Shown here: positions 42,178 through 50,361 of the stretch, piece by piece
Numbering within the stretch: position 1 is the stretch's first letter
How the letters are laid out: every line of letters begins with the position of its first letter
Assembly (NCBI GenBank): GCA_016930435.1
Contig: JAFGGQ010000116.1
Span: forward strand, 1 to 50,763
Direction of reading: 5' to 3'
From: a bacterium
Lineage (GTDB): Bacteria > UBP14 > UBA6098 > JAFGQG01
DNA: 50,763 nucleotides
Position numbers and translations under genes: made by a program
Notes under the pieces: generated by a model
Seen by the model: only the letters and a program-made list of their open reading frames with translations
Database searches by the model: none
What the model was told of the DNA's origin: nothing

Positions 42178-43752
42178 ATGAGAACAATTATTTTAATTTG
42201 GATTATTCTTAGCGTAGCTGTAACTATATCAGCAGCCCGGATCGGTGAGCCCTTTGACTCCCTGACTGCATCAGAATATCTGACTTTTTCTCCCGATTCT
42301 CTGGATTCGGTGTTTTTTGAAGCCCTTAAGGATGCCGGAAGCAACTGGAGAGAATTAGCAGAATTTGTTAAAGTGCAGGAGGATGAAAGGGTGGCGGCAG
42401 CCCTATTAATTGTTAATACTATGCCCCATTTAGACAGGCTGGTAGCTACTGAAGAAATTTTAAGCGAACATTTTCAGTATGCTTACATGATAAAAAAGAG
42501 CGCGCCCTATGATGTTCCGGATTCTCTATTCCGGGACTATATCCTGACATATCGCATTGCCTCGGAACCCTTGGAAGCTTACCGGAAAACATTATATGAG
42601 CGTTTCTACCCGATAGTAGGGAACATAACCGGGGTCAAGAAGGTTTGCCTGGAGCTGAATAAATGGATAGCAGAGAATATCACGGTAGGAGAATATGAGT
42701 TTTTCGGAGAAATCCAAACCCCTACCCTCACTTTAAAAAGGAAAGAAGGCACAGAACGGGAGATCGCAATTCTCACCACGGCGATCCTGAAGACCTTTGG
42801 TATTCCCAGCCGAAATGCCTATGTGCCGAGTTTGCTAAATGAGAATGAAGGGGCCAGTTGGGTTGAGTATTTTGCAGGAGATGGCTGGTATCCCCTATAC
42901 CCCAGGGAACCGGAGCACCTTAATAATTTTAAAAAATTTGAAGATAAATATGAGCAGAATATAACATTGGTGGTTACTCAAGGAGGCTTTGAAACCAATT
43001 TCGCCACGGCTTCCTACTCAAAAATCGGGTTTTTGATGATAAGGTTTTCCCGGGATGGCTCCCCTGCAAAAGAGTTTGAGCATTTCTCGGTCTGCTTATT
43101 CAGTGACGGCACCTATATCCCCCTGGATGCAATTGGGGCTGAAGCCGACAGTAACGGGGAATTTATAGCCGAACTTGGTGATGGGGCTTATTGGGTTCAA
43201 ACCGGTGTAAGGGATCGGACAGGGAGTGTTTTCGTTCAGACCTATCCATTCGAGATCACAGCAAGTGAAACGCTTTTTCTGGACCTCGATGTTTCTCCTC
43301 AGGATTATGTTGACGAGGCAAATTATAGATCAGGTCAAATACCCGCTTTCAATCTCCCATCCGGCGATGGTGAATATTACTCCTATAATCAGTTTTTAAA
43401 TAAGCCGACGATATGGGTTCTATTTTCAGCTTACGGAGAGCCCTCAATAAGGATGCTTCCCGTTATCAATAATCTATTTACAGAATACAGGGATGCCGTA
43501 AATTTTGTGGGGATTTGCCAGGGTGATCCCGGGGATAATATAGAGCGTCTGGTTGATTATACCTTGTTGATAGACCTTTCTTCTGCGCTGGGGTTACAGA
43601 TCTCCCGGAAGGGCTCCCTGGAACGTTTAGGGAATGTATTGCCTATTGTGTTATTTACTCCGTTAAAATCGGAAAAGTTTGATGTCTTGGTTGAGGGATA
43701 TGATCTTAATATCGAGGAATTGGTCCGGGCCAAATTGAATTCACTGAGATAG
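42178..43752 (+). CDS. secreted transglutaminase-like/thioredoxin-fold protein, both sites apparently inactive
   Basis: After a signal peptide (about 1-20) and a helical region, residues about 150-260 resemble a transglutaminase/protease fold (ILTTAILKTFGIPSRNAYVP ... GASWVEYFAGDGWYPL). The usual Cys is replaced within GTEREIA, and the usual His of HAWVE is Ser (GASWVE). A beta domain follows (about 280-380), then a TlpA/peroxiredoxin-like thioredoxin fold (about 385-520) whose CxxC position reads AYGEPS. Neither catalytic site is intact, so a binding or structural role is inferred. ATG 42178 has AAGGG 6 nt upstream; ATG 42172 would abut it. Confidence 0.75.
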   Translation: MRTIILIWIILSVAVTISAARIGEPFDSLTASEYLTFSPDSLDSVFFEALKDAGSNWRELAEFVKVQEDERVAAALLIVNTMPHLDRLVATEEILSEHFQYAYMIKKSAPYDVPDSLFRDYILTYRIASEPLEAYRKTLYERFYPIVGNITGVKKVCLELNKWIAENITVGEYEFFGEIQTPTLTLKRKEGTEREIAILTTAILKTFGIPSRNAYVPSLLNENEGASWVEYFAGDGWYPLYPREPEHLNNFKKFEDKYEQNITLVVTQGGFETNFATASYSKIGFLMIRFSRDGSPAKEFEHFSVCLFSDGTYIPLDAIGAEADSNGEFIAELGDGAYWVQTGVRDRTGSVFVQTYPFEITASETLFLDLDVSPQDYVDEANYRSGQIPAFNLPSGDGEYYSYNQFLNKPTIWVLFSAYGEPSIRMLPVINNLFTEYRDAVNFVGICQGDPGDNIERLVDYTLLIDLSSALGLQISRKGSLERLGNVLPIVLFTPLKSEKFDVLVEGYDLNIEELVRAKLNSLR

Positions 43753-43758
43753 AGGGAG

Positions 43759-46563
43759 TTATTTTCCGATGAAATTTACTTCAACCCGCCGGTTGATGAT
43801 CCTGCCCTCAGGGTGAGCATTATCTCCAACCAGGATTCTTTCAGTTTTGGCTTCCTCTTCACGGGTGATGGTGTAGGGTTGAGAATCGCCGAATCCTCTG
43901 GTAATCAACTTGACCTTTTTATCGTTCAGCCAATGATCCAGCTCGGACTGGCTGTTTAGGCCCAGGAGTACCATCATATATTTCCTGAGATTGACCATCT
44001 GTGATTCTGCGCGCTCTTCGGAGAGCCGGTAGTTGCTCCGCCGCACCCCTACATTGTCAGTATGCCCACCGATAACGATATCCAGACCTTCCTGCCCTTC
44101 AATACGGTCGATCATCCGCCGGGCAATATATTCCAGCCGGGCTTCAGCATAACCTGCTTCGGATTCCTTGCCTGCAAAGGCGAACTGAACCAGGATCAGG
44201 CGCTCTGAGATCTGCTCCTCGTTGGTTAACTCGACCCATAATGAGCCTGTCAGGCATTCAGCCTTTTGCCCCATGGTATCAGCATACTGTAATTTAGCCA
44301 GGTAATAGTCTTCCGGATCGACCAACTGGCCAAGATCATTCTTCCATTCCCAGATGATCTCTGCTGGAATCCTGCTTTCATTGAATACACTGGCGATTGT
44401 GTCCTGCTCACTATTTAAGATTATGCATTGCAGCACTTCAACGCCAGCCTGAGAGCGTACTTCCGGGATTATCCGGGCTGCCTTGTGAGCGGGGTCGATA
44501 ACGTAATCGTCGAATACTTGCTGTTTGCGATTGGGTTTGTAGGTAATAGCTGCCGGTGACAGGATAAATTTAACCCGTAACTCTGGGTCAGCGGTCTCCC
44601 GGGAGTGAATAAAAACCCTATCCCTGGTCAGCACGTGATAATTTTCGATGAATAACCGCCGCAAGCTGTCTGCCTTAGAAAGTAATAAACCTGTGCTTCG
44701 ACGGGGATCCCCTTCAACTGAAATTATCAGGTACAGGTCCTTGTTATCCCGGCAGACCGTGTTGATCTCATCCAATTCGGCCCGAATTGAAGGAGCATTA
44801 TTCTGGATATCCACGGGATCAAAAGTAAATATATTATTATTTCTCAGTTGCGCAGAAATTTCGACCCGTCTGTTTTCTTCGGCTATTAACACAGGGCCCT
44901 TTGTCGTACCCTGAAACTGCTCTTTTTGAGCTCTTGTTTCAGTAAAATCATAACCCGAATCCCGGACTATTATCCTTTTTTCGGTGCTGGGTTCCATGGC
45001 AATGATCTTATTTTTTACCGCATTCGCCCGTGCAATAGCAAGTTCCTTCCCGCTTGAAGGTGAAGCCAAACATTCACTGCCGGGATTCCAATAACCCTCC
45101 AGCACAATATCAATATCCGGATTGAAAAGCATCCGTTTGCTAACCAGGTAAATCACTTTGTTGAACCGATTATCGATCAGGGTATCGTCAACCTGGAAGA
45201 ATACTATGGGGACAATGGGTTCATCCTCCACAATGGATGTTATCTGTTTGACCTTAAGGATATTATTCTGGACATTGCAGTCGAATTCCGGGGGAGGGAG
45301 AATTTCGATCTGGGAACTCACCTGGTTATTATCCTCGTTAATTTCTAAAATATCATCTTTAAAGGAGGGCAGATTTCTGGCATCATCATCAGCTCTGGCA
45401 GTAAACTGGTGTTTGCCTGCAATTTCGGGCACCCAACTAAAGCTTACCGGAAAACTTTCCCCCGGCTCTATTTTATCCACTTTTTGAGGTTTCAGGGATT
45501 TGTTGTCTGTGACCGCACTTACCCAGAAGCCCTTGGCCGGCCGCCTGCCCTGGTTCTCTATTAGACAGGTGACAGTAGTGCCGGCGCCTATTATCGGATA
45601 ACCTTCTGATAAGTATAGAGGTTCTTTAATCAACAGATCGGGATAAAGTGGAGGGGGGGGCTTGAATCTGAAATTAAGATAAACATGATGAGTGGTGGAG
45701 AGATTACTGTAAGGATAGAAGAAATTGTATCCGAATTCAAAACCCATTGATGGTTCGAAACGATAATTAAAACCCAGGCTCAAGGTATAGAGATTAACCT
45801 CAGCATTGAGATTGAATTTATTCTCCAGTATCCAGTAATCAACATTCAGAATGGTATTTATCCTGTCGGTTAAATCCAGGTCCTCATTGGCATAGATGAT
45901 GGTTCCCCGAAAATTAAGATTGTACATCGGGCTTATTCCCGCTTCCAGACCAGCCTGCAGTGGTAAGGGATCCTTGACTCCATCCTCGAGGGCAAGGTTA
46001 GGCTGGTTTAGGTCTTTCAAGAAAAGCCCCAGGTATGACCTTCGCATATTATAAACCAGACCCAATCCTAATCCCAAACCCCACTTTGAATAGCCATATT
46101 CATCAAAAAGGGGATCAGGTTCTCCCAGTTGAAAATTTTCTTCCCGGAACCTTCGGTTGATTATGTTCAAATTTACTCCCCCAAATAATCCAATACGTTC
46201 CATTTCTTCCTGGATAGAGGCAGGCTTGGTAAGTCGTTTTCCGTAAGCTAACCAGAACTCCTGCTGGCTGTACATAGGGGAGAAGAAGCTGAGCGCCGAT
46301 AACCCTAAACCGCTATTCTCGAAGATGTGCCCATAGCGCAACCCGCCCTTCTGAATATTATCGCCGATACCCCAGTAAAATTTGTAGTAATCCAGCACGA
46401 TAAGGTTCTGCTTTAGACAGGAGAGTTGCGCCGGGTTAATAAAGGTTTGAAAAGCACTGCCCTTAGGATTTTCATAGACAAATGCCCGGAGATCATTGAA
46501 ACTAAATACAAAAATTAAAACAAGGATTATAACAACCGTTACGGTTTTTGGAGTATTATCCAT
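43759..46563 (-). CDS. barrel-CARDB-OmpA multidomain outer-membrane protein
   Basis: A signal peptide or anchor (about 1-27) leads to a roughly 280-residue barrel-like region beginning with FINPAQL, similar to PorV/PorP-type barrels. A CARDB Ig-like domain follows (about 310-420), then at least two and perhaps three OmpA-like modules: about 440-560, a weaker one at about 575-670, and a clear C-terminal one at about 800-932 (VIGGHTDNVGVRRSNYRLSEER ... NRRVEVNF) expected to bind peptidoglycan. It is the last gene of the pilus-like operon, 13 nt after the PilN/PilO-like gene, where a secretin gene would be expected. Confidence 0.82.
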   Translation of the reverse strand: MDNTPKTVTVVIILVLIFVFSFNDLRAFVYENPKGSAFQTFINPAQLSCLKQNLIVLDYYKFYWGIGDNIQKGGLRYGHIFENSGLGLSALSFFSPMYSQQEFWLAYGKRLTKPASIQEEMERIGLFGGVNLNIINRRFREENFQLGEPDPLFDEYGYSKWGLGLGLGLVYNMRRSYLGLFLKDLNQPNLALEDGVKDPLPLQAGLEAGISPMYNLNFRGTIIYANEDLDLTDRINTILNVDYWILENKFNLNAEVNLYTLSLGFNYRFEPSMGFEFGYNFFYPYSNLSTTHHVYLNFRFKPPPPLYPDLLIKEPLYLSEGYPIIGAGTTVTCLIENQGRRPAKGFWVSAVTDNKSLKPQKVDKIEPGESFPVSFSWVPEIAGKHQFTARADDDARNLPSFKDDILEINEDNNQVSSQIEILPPPEFDCNVQNNILKVKQITSIVEDEPIVPIVFFQVDDTLIDNRFNKVIYLVSKRMLFNPDIDIVLEGYWNPGSECLASPSSGKELAIARANAVKNKIIAMEPSTEKRIIVRDSGYDFTETRAQKEQFQGTTKGPVLIAEENRRVEISAQLRNNNIFTFDPVDIQNNAPSIRAELDEINTVCRDNKDLYLIISVEGDPRRSTGLLLSKADSLRRLFIENYHVLTRDRVFIHSRETADPELRVKFILSPAAITYKPNRKQQVFDDYVIDPAHKAARIIPEVRSQAGVEVLQCIILNSEQDTIASVFNESRIPAEIIWEWKNDLGQLVDPEDYYLAKLQYADTMGQKAECLTGSLWVELTNEEQISERLILVQFAFAGKESEAGYAEARLEYIARRMIDRIEGQEGLDIVIGGHTDNVGVRRSNYRLSEERAESQMVNLRKYMMVLLGLNSQSELDHWLNDKKVKLITRGFGDSQPYTITREEEAKTERILVGDNAHPEGRIINRRVEVNFIGK

Positions 46564-46576
46564 AAATTTATCGGGT

Positions 46577-47449
46577 TTATATAGGTTGAAAGTAATGCAG
46601 TCCCAAGACTACTTTAGCATCTAAGGCTTTGCCAGGGGACCTACCCGGGGAATCATAAGTGATACCTAACGATACGATTTCAACGAGTACAGGCAATTTG
46701 TTTATCTCCTCAAGAAAAACCCTTAAACTCGCTAATGACCCGTTGCCCTCGAAGACGATCAGAAACCTTTTACCGGTTACTATTGTCTGATCTTCCAGGG
46801 GTTTAACGTTATGGGTGGTCATTTTGGCAATAACTGCGAGGGAATCAACGGTACGAATGGTTTTTGCCCGGAAATAAGGGGGTATGGAATAGCTTTCAGG
46901 CTGGCTGATTTCATTCTCTATTTGAGGAATGGTTATTCTGCTCTGAGTATAGTAGAGTGTATTTTCACCGGCTTTTTCTGTAAATAAGATTGTTATACTT
47001 TCCAGGCCGTCACTAAGTCCGAGGTCTTTGTTGATTAGAACAACTGCACTATCATTATCGGCATATCCTTCAATAAAAAGCAGCCCCTCTTCGTTTTTCA
47101 TAAGGCTTTTAAGGTTCAGGTCCATGTTTTCCAATACAGAGAGTAGCTTGATGACACCCCCATTCTTCTGGAATACATTTACAACGATGGAGCGGGGGTC
47201 GATGGTTATTTCGGTTGGTTTAACAGGGATATCCGGGGATTCGGTTACAGCCGGTATTTTTTCCTTTTTCAGAAAACCCTGGAGGCTTAGTGAGCCCTTA
47301 GCCAGGTAGTTATAACCGACCACTCCCAGGGCCATAATGATAACAGCCACAAGTACATACACCAGGAAAGGGCTGGTCTTTCGCCTCTCTTCGGGTTGAA
47401 TAACTTCTTCCCGTGGCTTGTATAGTTTTAATCGAATAATATCACTCAT
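46577..47449 (-). CDS. PilN/PilO-like inner-membrane protein of a pilus-type machine
   Basis: A cytoplasmic N-terminal stretch of about 27 residues (IIRLKLYKPREE) precedes one membrane helix (about 28-50). A periplasmic region follows with two alpha-beta-like parts, the last (SLASLRVFLEEINKLPVLVEIVSLGITY) resembling the ferredoxin-like domain of PilO/GspM. The assignment is structural by order, not by strong motif: it overlaps the PilM-like gene by 8 bp, as PilN normally follows PilM. At 290 residues it may combine PilN and PilO roles. Confidence 0.62.
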   Translation of the reverse strand: MSDIIRLKLYKPREEVIQPEERRKTSPFLVYVLVAVIIMALGVVGYNYLAKGSLSLQGFLKKEKIPAVTESPDIPVKPTEITIDPRSIVVNVFQKNGGVIKLLSVLENMDLNLKSLMKNEEGLLFIEGYADNDSAVVLINKDLGLSDGLESITILFTEKAGENTLYYTQSRITIPQIENEISQPESYSIPPYFRAKTIRTVDSLAVIAKMTTHNVKPLEDQTIVTGKRFLIVFEGNGSLASLRVFLEEINKLPVLVEIVSLGITYDSPGRSPGKALDAKVVLGLHYFQPI

Positions 47450-48413
47450 GAATATTTCTCAGGGCTAAGCCAACCGGAAGAAAGAGCCGATACCATAGCG
47501 CATCCGGTTTTTTCTTAAAAGAGATCCCGAAATTCTTTTCATTAAAGGGATCGCGGGTCTCATATTCTATCCCCAGCAAGTTGGATATTTTTCCGCATAA
47601 TTCATTGGTACAGAGGTGTCCGGTAAAGAAAAGCCGGTTAGGTTTCTTTTGGGGTATATTGAGACCTGTTAACTTGAAATACTGATTAAAATTCTCGATA
47701 AGGTTTTTTATAAAACCCGATAATATTTCATTAGCAGGGGAATATCCCGTCCTTGCCTGGGAAATAAAACCTTCTCCGGAAGGAAAATTTCCTCCAAAGA
47801 TAAACCTGCCCTCGTTGACCAGGAAGAGGGTGGTATAAGGAATGCTAATATCCATAAAGAGGGTTTTGCCGGGAGGAATATCTTCTTCTCCAAAGCTATA
47901 GCAGTTATAGACAGCTACCGGATCGGGTTCTGCGGTAACAGGGATCAGGCCCAGCGTCTCCAGGAAATTGATCCTTTCATCAATGATCTGCTTGGGGACT
48001 GCAACGATAGCATAGAGACTGGAATCCGGGTTAAAGGAGACCTGCATATCGAAGGCGCTTATCGAATAGTTTTCGATGGGTTCCAGAAGGAAATTTTGTA
48101 TTTCCCATTTATACCAATCCGGGAACTCAAGTGTTACATTGCGATTTATTTCAATGATCTTTATGGTATTGAATTGTGAAGGCAGATTGATGGTAGCAAA
48201 ATCGGTTTGAACCTTGAGTTGGCTTATCAGGTCCAGGGCTTTATCCGCCAGGCTGCTGATATTCAGGATCCTTCCCTCTTTTACCAGTTGCCGGTCCAGT
48301 TCCAACTGGCCCCACTTATCGATAACTGCCTTCGATTTTGCAACCAGGGACTGAACGATTAAAAGCTCCTCATCATTCAGAGAAATACCAAGATTTGTGA
48401 GTTTTTTCCCCAT
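47442..48413 (-). CDS. PilM-like actin-fold pilus assembly protein
   Basis: This cytoplasmic protein has an actin/FtsA-like organisation: the middle ILPV-type segment LGLIPVTAEPDPVAVYNCY and the phosphate-site-like FMDISIPYTTLFLVNEGRFIFGGNF match PilM/GspL-type subunits. There is no signal peptide or membrane helix. In type IV pili PilM binds the cytoplasmic tail of PilN, here probably the product of the next, overlapping gene. A pseudopilin gene precedes it by 6 nt. Motor ATPases are not in this window. Confidence 0.72.
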   Translation of the reverse strand: MGKKLTNLGISLNDEELLIVQSLVAKSKAVIDKWGQLELDRQLVKEGRILNISSLADKALDLISQLKVQTDFATINLPSQFNTIKIIEINRNVTLEFPDWYKWEIQNFLLEPIENYSISAFDMQVSFNPDSSLYAIVAVPKQIIDERINFLETLGLIPVTAEPDPVAVYNCYSFGEEDIPPGKTLFMDISIPYTTLFLVNEGRFIFGGNFPSGEGFISQARTGYSPANEILSGFIKNLIENFNQYFKLTGLNIPQKKPNRLFFTGHLCTNELCGKISNLLGIEYETRDPFNEKNFGISFKKKPDALWYRLFLPVGLALRNIHE

Positions 48414-48419
48414 TACAGA

Positions 48420-48908
48420 CTATTTTGTCTCCCAGGAGAAATTTCCCTTTATAACATGCCCGTGTCCATTAGGACAACTTATTGAATAGAATAGAGAATC
48501 CTCAACAATAAAGATAAACTCCTGGTTGTCTAAAGGACAAACAAAACTGATCGTGTCCAGGGAAACCGGAATCCCACCGGCATTATCAGACATAAAGGGT
48601 TTAAGCTTTTCAATATCATCGGTATAGAGATGAATTAGCTCGATTTCTTCCTCCTTATCGACAATGATCTCTTTTGAATCATCAAGTGTTGAATCCGGAA
48701 TAGAATCTGCTATTTCGGGGAGTAAACCTCCACTGAGGTAGTAGGTAAGCTCTGCATCAGCCAGGATTCTCATCCGTAAACGGCACATTTGTTCCAACCT
48801 TTCTGTTTCCGCTTTGCGTATATGGGGAAGGATCAAGGCTGCAGCAACACCTACGATCAAAATCAGGATTACAACATCCAGTAGGGTTATTCCTTTTCTT
48901 TGCAACAT
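48420..48908 (-). CDS. type IV pilin-like (pseudopilin) protein
   Basis: The prepilin start KGITLLDVVILILIVGVAAALIL provides the cleavage glycine, N-methylation site and hydrophobic helix; position 5 of the mature form is Asp rather than the common Glu. A globular domain of about 125 residues follows, with four cysteines including CPNGHGHVIKG at the end and CPLD earlier. Size and acidic middle resemble minor or pseudopilins. The gene is in an operon with PilM-like and PilN/PilO-like genes, which supports a pseudopilus or short pilus. Confidence 0.85.
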   Translation of the reverse strand: MLQRKGITLLDVVILILIVGVAAALILPHIRKAETERLEQMCRLRMRILADAELTYYLSGGLLPEIADSIPDSTLDDSKEIIVDKEEEIELIHLYTDDIEKLKPFMSDNAGGIPVSLDTISFVCPLDNQEFIFIVEDSLFYSISCPNGHGHVIKGNFSWETK

Positions 48909-48976
48909 TACTTACTCCTTAATTTTATTGTTTATTACTGATATTCCAAATTCTGATTATTTTCACCTTATAGCCA

Positions 48977-49759
48977 TTATTTTGGGGGATTGCTTACGGT
49001 AACTTTATCATGAATCTTTTCGAAAATACTTTCGGAGATGCCCTTCACTTCTTTGATCTGTTCGATGTTCTGAAAATTTCCATGTTCTTTACGGTATTCA
49101 ATTATTCTGTTTGCATTAGTGGAGTTGATACCGGGCAGGGTTTCAAGTTCTTCTTTGGTGGCTATATTGAGGTCTATAAGCTGTACCTGGCCGATCAGAG
49201 GTGCAGGCATCAGCTTGATGGCTTCCCCGGTAACCGTAGTGGAGCCTTTTACATTTTCTCCTATTGTGATTTGCCCTTCAATACTCTGAAAGGTTTCCTC
49301 ATCCATACCCTCGACCTCCATAAGCTGTCTAATATCCTGAAAGCACTGGTTGTTTTCCCGCCAAGCGATAATGTTCTTGACCAGTTCCACATTTAAATTT
49401 AGATATTTTTGGAAATCCTCCGGTGAAGCCTTATTTATATTGAGCTTAATGGGGATTTGGGGATTGGGGAGTGGATCACTAATGGTAATCAGGGCGGCTA
49501 TTTTCTGAAATAGTTTTGGTCCGATACCCTTAATCTCCATAATCTCTTCTTTGGATTGAAATCCCTGATACTTTTCCCGGTATTCAATTATCCTGGAGGC
49601 AATTTGATGGTTGATCTCCGGAAGCCCTTCAAGCTCCTCCTGGGAAGCCGTATTAATATTAACCAGTGCTATTTCCTCAGCGATTAACCTGGGGCAGCCC
49701 AAAATCATTGGAAATAATGCTGAAATTATAAATATTACCTTTGTAAAGTTGGTTTTCAT
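48977..49759 (-). CDS. secreted protein with three ComEA-type helix-hairpin-helix modules
   Basis: The signal peptide ends near MILGC, possibly a lipobox. Three modules of about 60 residues follow, each starting with an N-I-x-A segment (VNINTAS, LNINKAS, IDLNIAT) and ending with an I-T-I/V-T-V strand. Module 1 keeps KGIGP; module 3 is partly conserved (PGI, KGIS); module 2 has lost both hairpin motifs (NLN, GMD). ComEA binds incoming DNA in the periplasm. ATG 49759 with AAGGAAG before it is preferred over 49792, which overlaps the upstream gene. It lies 19 nt after a second ComEA-like gene. Confidence 0.85.
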   Translation of the reverse strand: MKTNFTKVIFIISALFPMILGCPRLIAEEIALVNINTASQEELEGLPEINHQIASRIIEYREKYQGFQSKEEIMEIKGIGPKLFQKIAALITISDPLPNPQIPIKLNINKASPEDFQKYLNLNVELVKNIIAWRENNQCFQDIRQLMEVEGMDEETFQSIEGQITIGENVKGSTTVTGEAIKLMPAPLIGQVQLIDLNIATKEELETLPGINSTNANRIIEYRKEHGNFQNIEQIKEVKGISESIFEKIHDKVTVSNPPK

Positions 49760-49778
49760 GATGCTTCCTTTTTCCGGA

Positions 49779-50234
49779 TTATGGATTTTCAACGGTTAAA
49801 TTATCTTTCATATCCTGAAAAGTTTTTGGTCCGATACCCTTTACCTTCATTATATCTTCAATAGACCTGAACGGTCCCTGTTGTTCCCGGTATTCGATTA
49901 TTTTCTGGGCGGTAGCAGGACCTACCCGGGGGAGAAATTCCAATTCCTGGGCGGATGCAGTATTGATATTTATCCTAACTCCCGGCGGTAATCCTTTACG
50001 CGGTTTAAACTTATTTTCAAGGCTTATGCCGGTATCGGATAACTCCTGGTCCATTCCCTGGTTTACCTCCTGAGTCACAAATTCAGATGGGTACTCCTCA
50101 TCGCTCGACAAGAGAAGTTCTGCGGCAAAATCAGCCCTTTGATTCCTGATAAACAAAACTATACTCCCTACTAAAACAACCACCACCAGAAAAATTATTA
50201 CCCGTTGCTCTTCTTTTGTAAATAAGGCGTTCAT
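49779..50234 (-). CDS. ComEA-like membrane-anchored helix-hairpin-helix protein
   Basis: The best start, ATG 50234, gives a 151-residue protein: a charged start, one membrane helix (about 13-31), an acidic linker, and a C-terminal HhH module with canonical hairpins (ININTASAQELEFLPRVGP then KGIGPKTF). This matches ComEA, the DNA receptor of natural transformation. The frame is open further upstream to 50444 but that part is AT-rich, and would overlap the divergent gene. No ribosome-binding site is obvious. It heads the minus-strand operon with the triple-HhH and pilus-like genes. Confidence 0.82.
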   Translation of the reverse strand: MNALFTKEEQRVIIFLVVVVLVGSIVLFIRNQRADFAAELLLSSDEEYPSEFVTQEVNQGMDQELSDTGISLENKFKPRKGLPPGVRININTASAQELEFLPRVGPATAQKIIEYREQQGPFRSIEDIMKVKGIGPKTFQDMKDNLTVENP

Positions 50235-50361
50235 ATCAAATAATAAACTTAATATAAGTTCTTTTAGAAAAAATATAGAAGATATATAACAAATTATCAA
50301 TAATAATCTTGAGTTTTTAAACTTTTTTTTTAAATTTCCTAACCAAGACAGGTAAATACTC

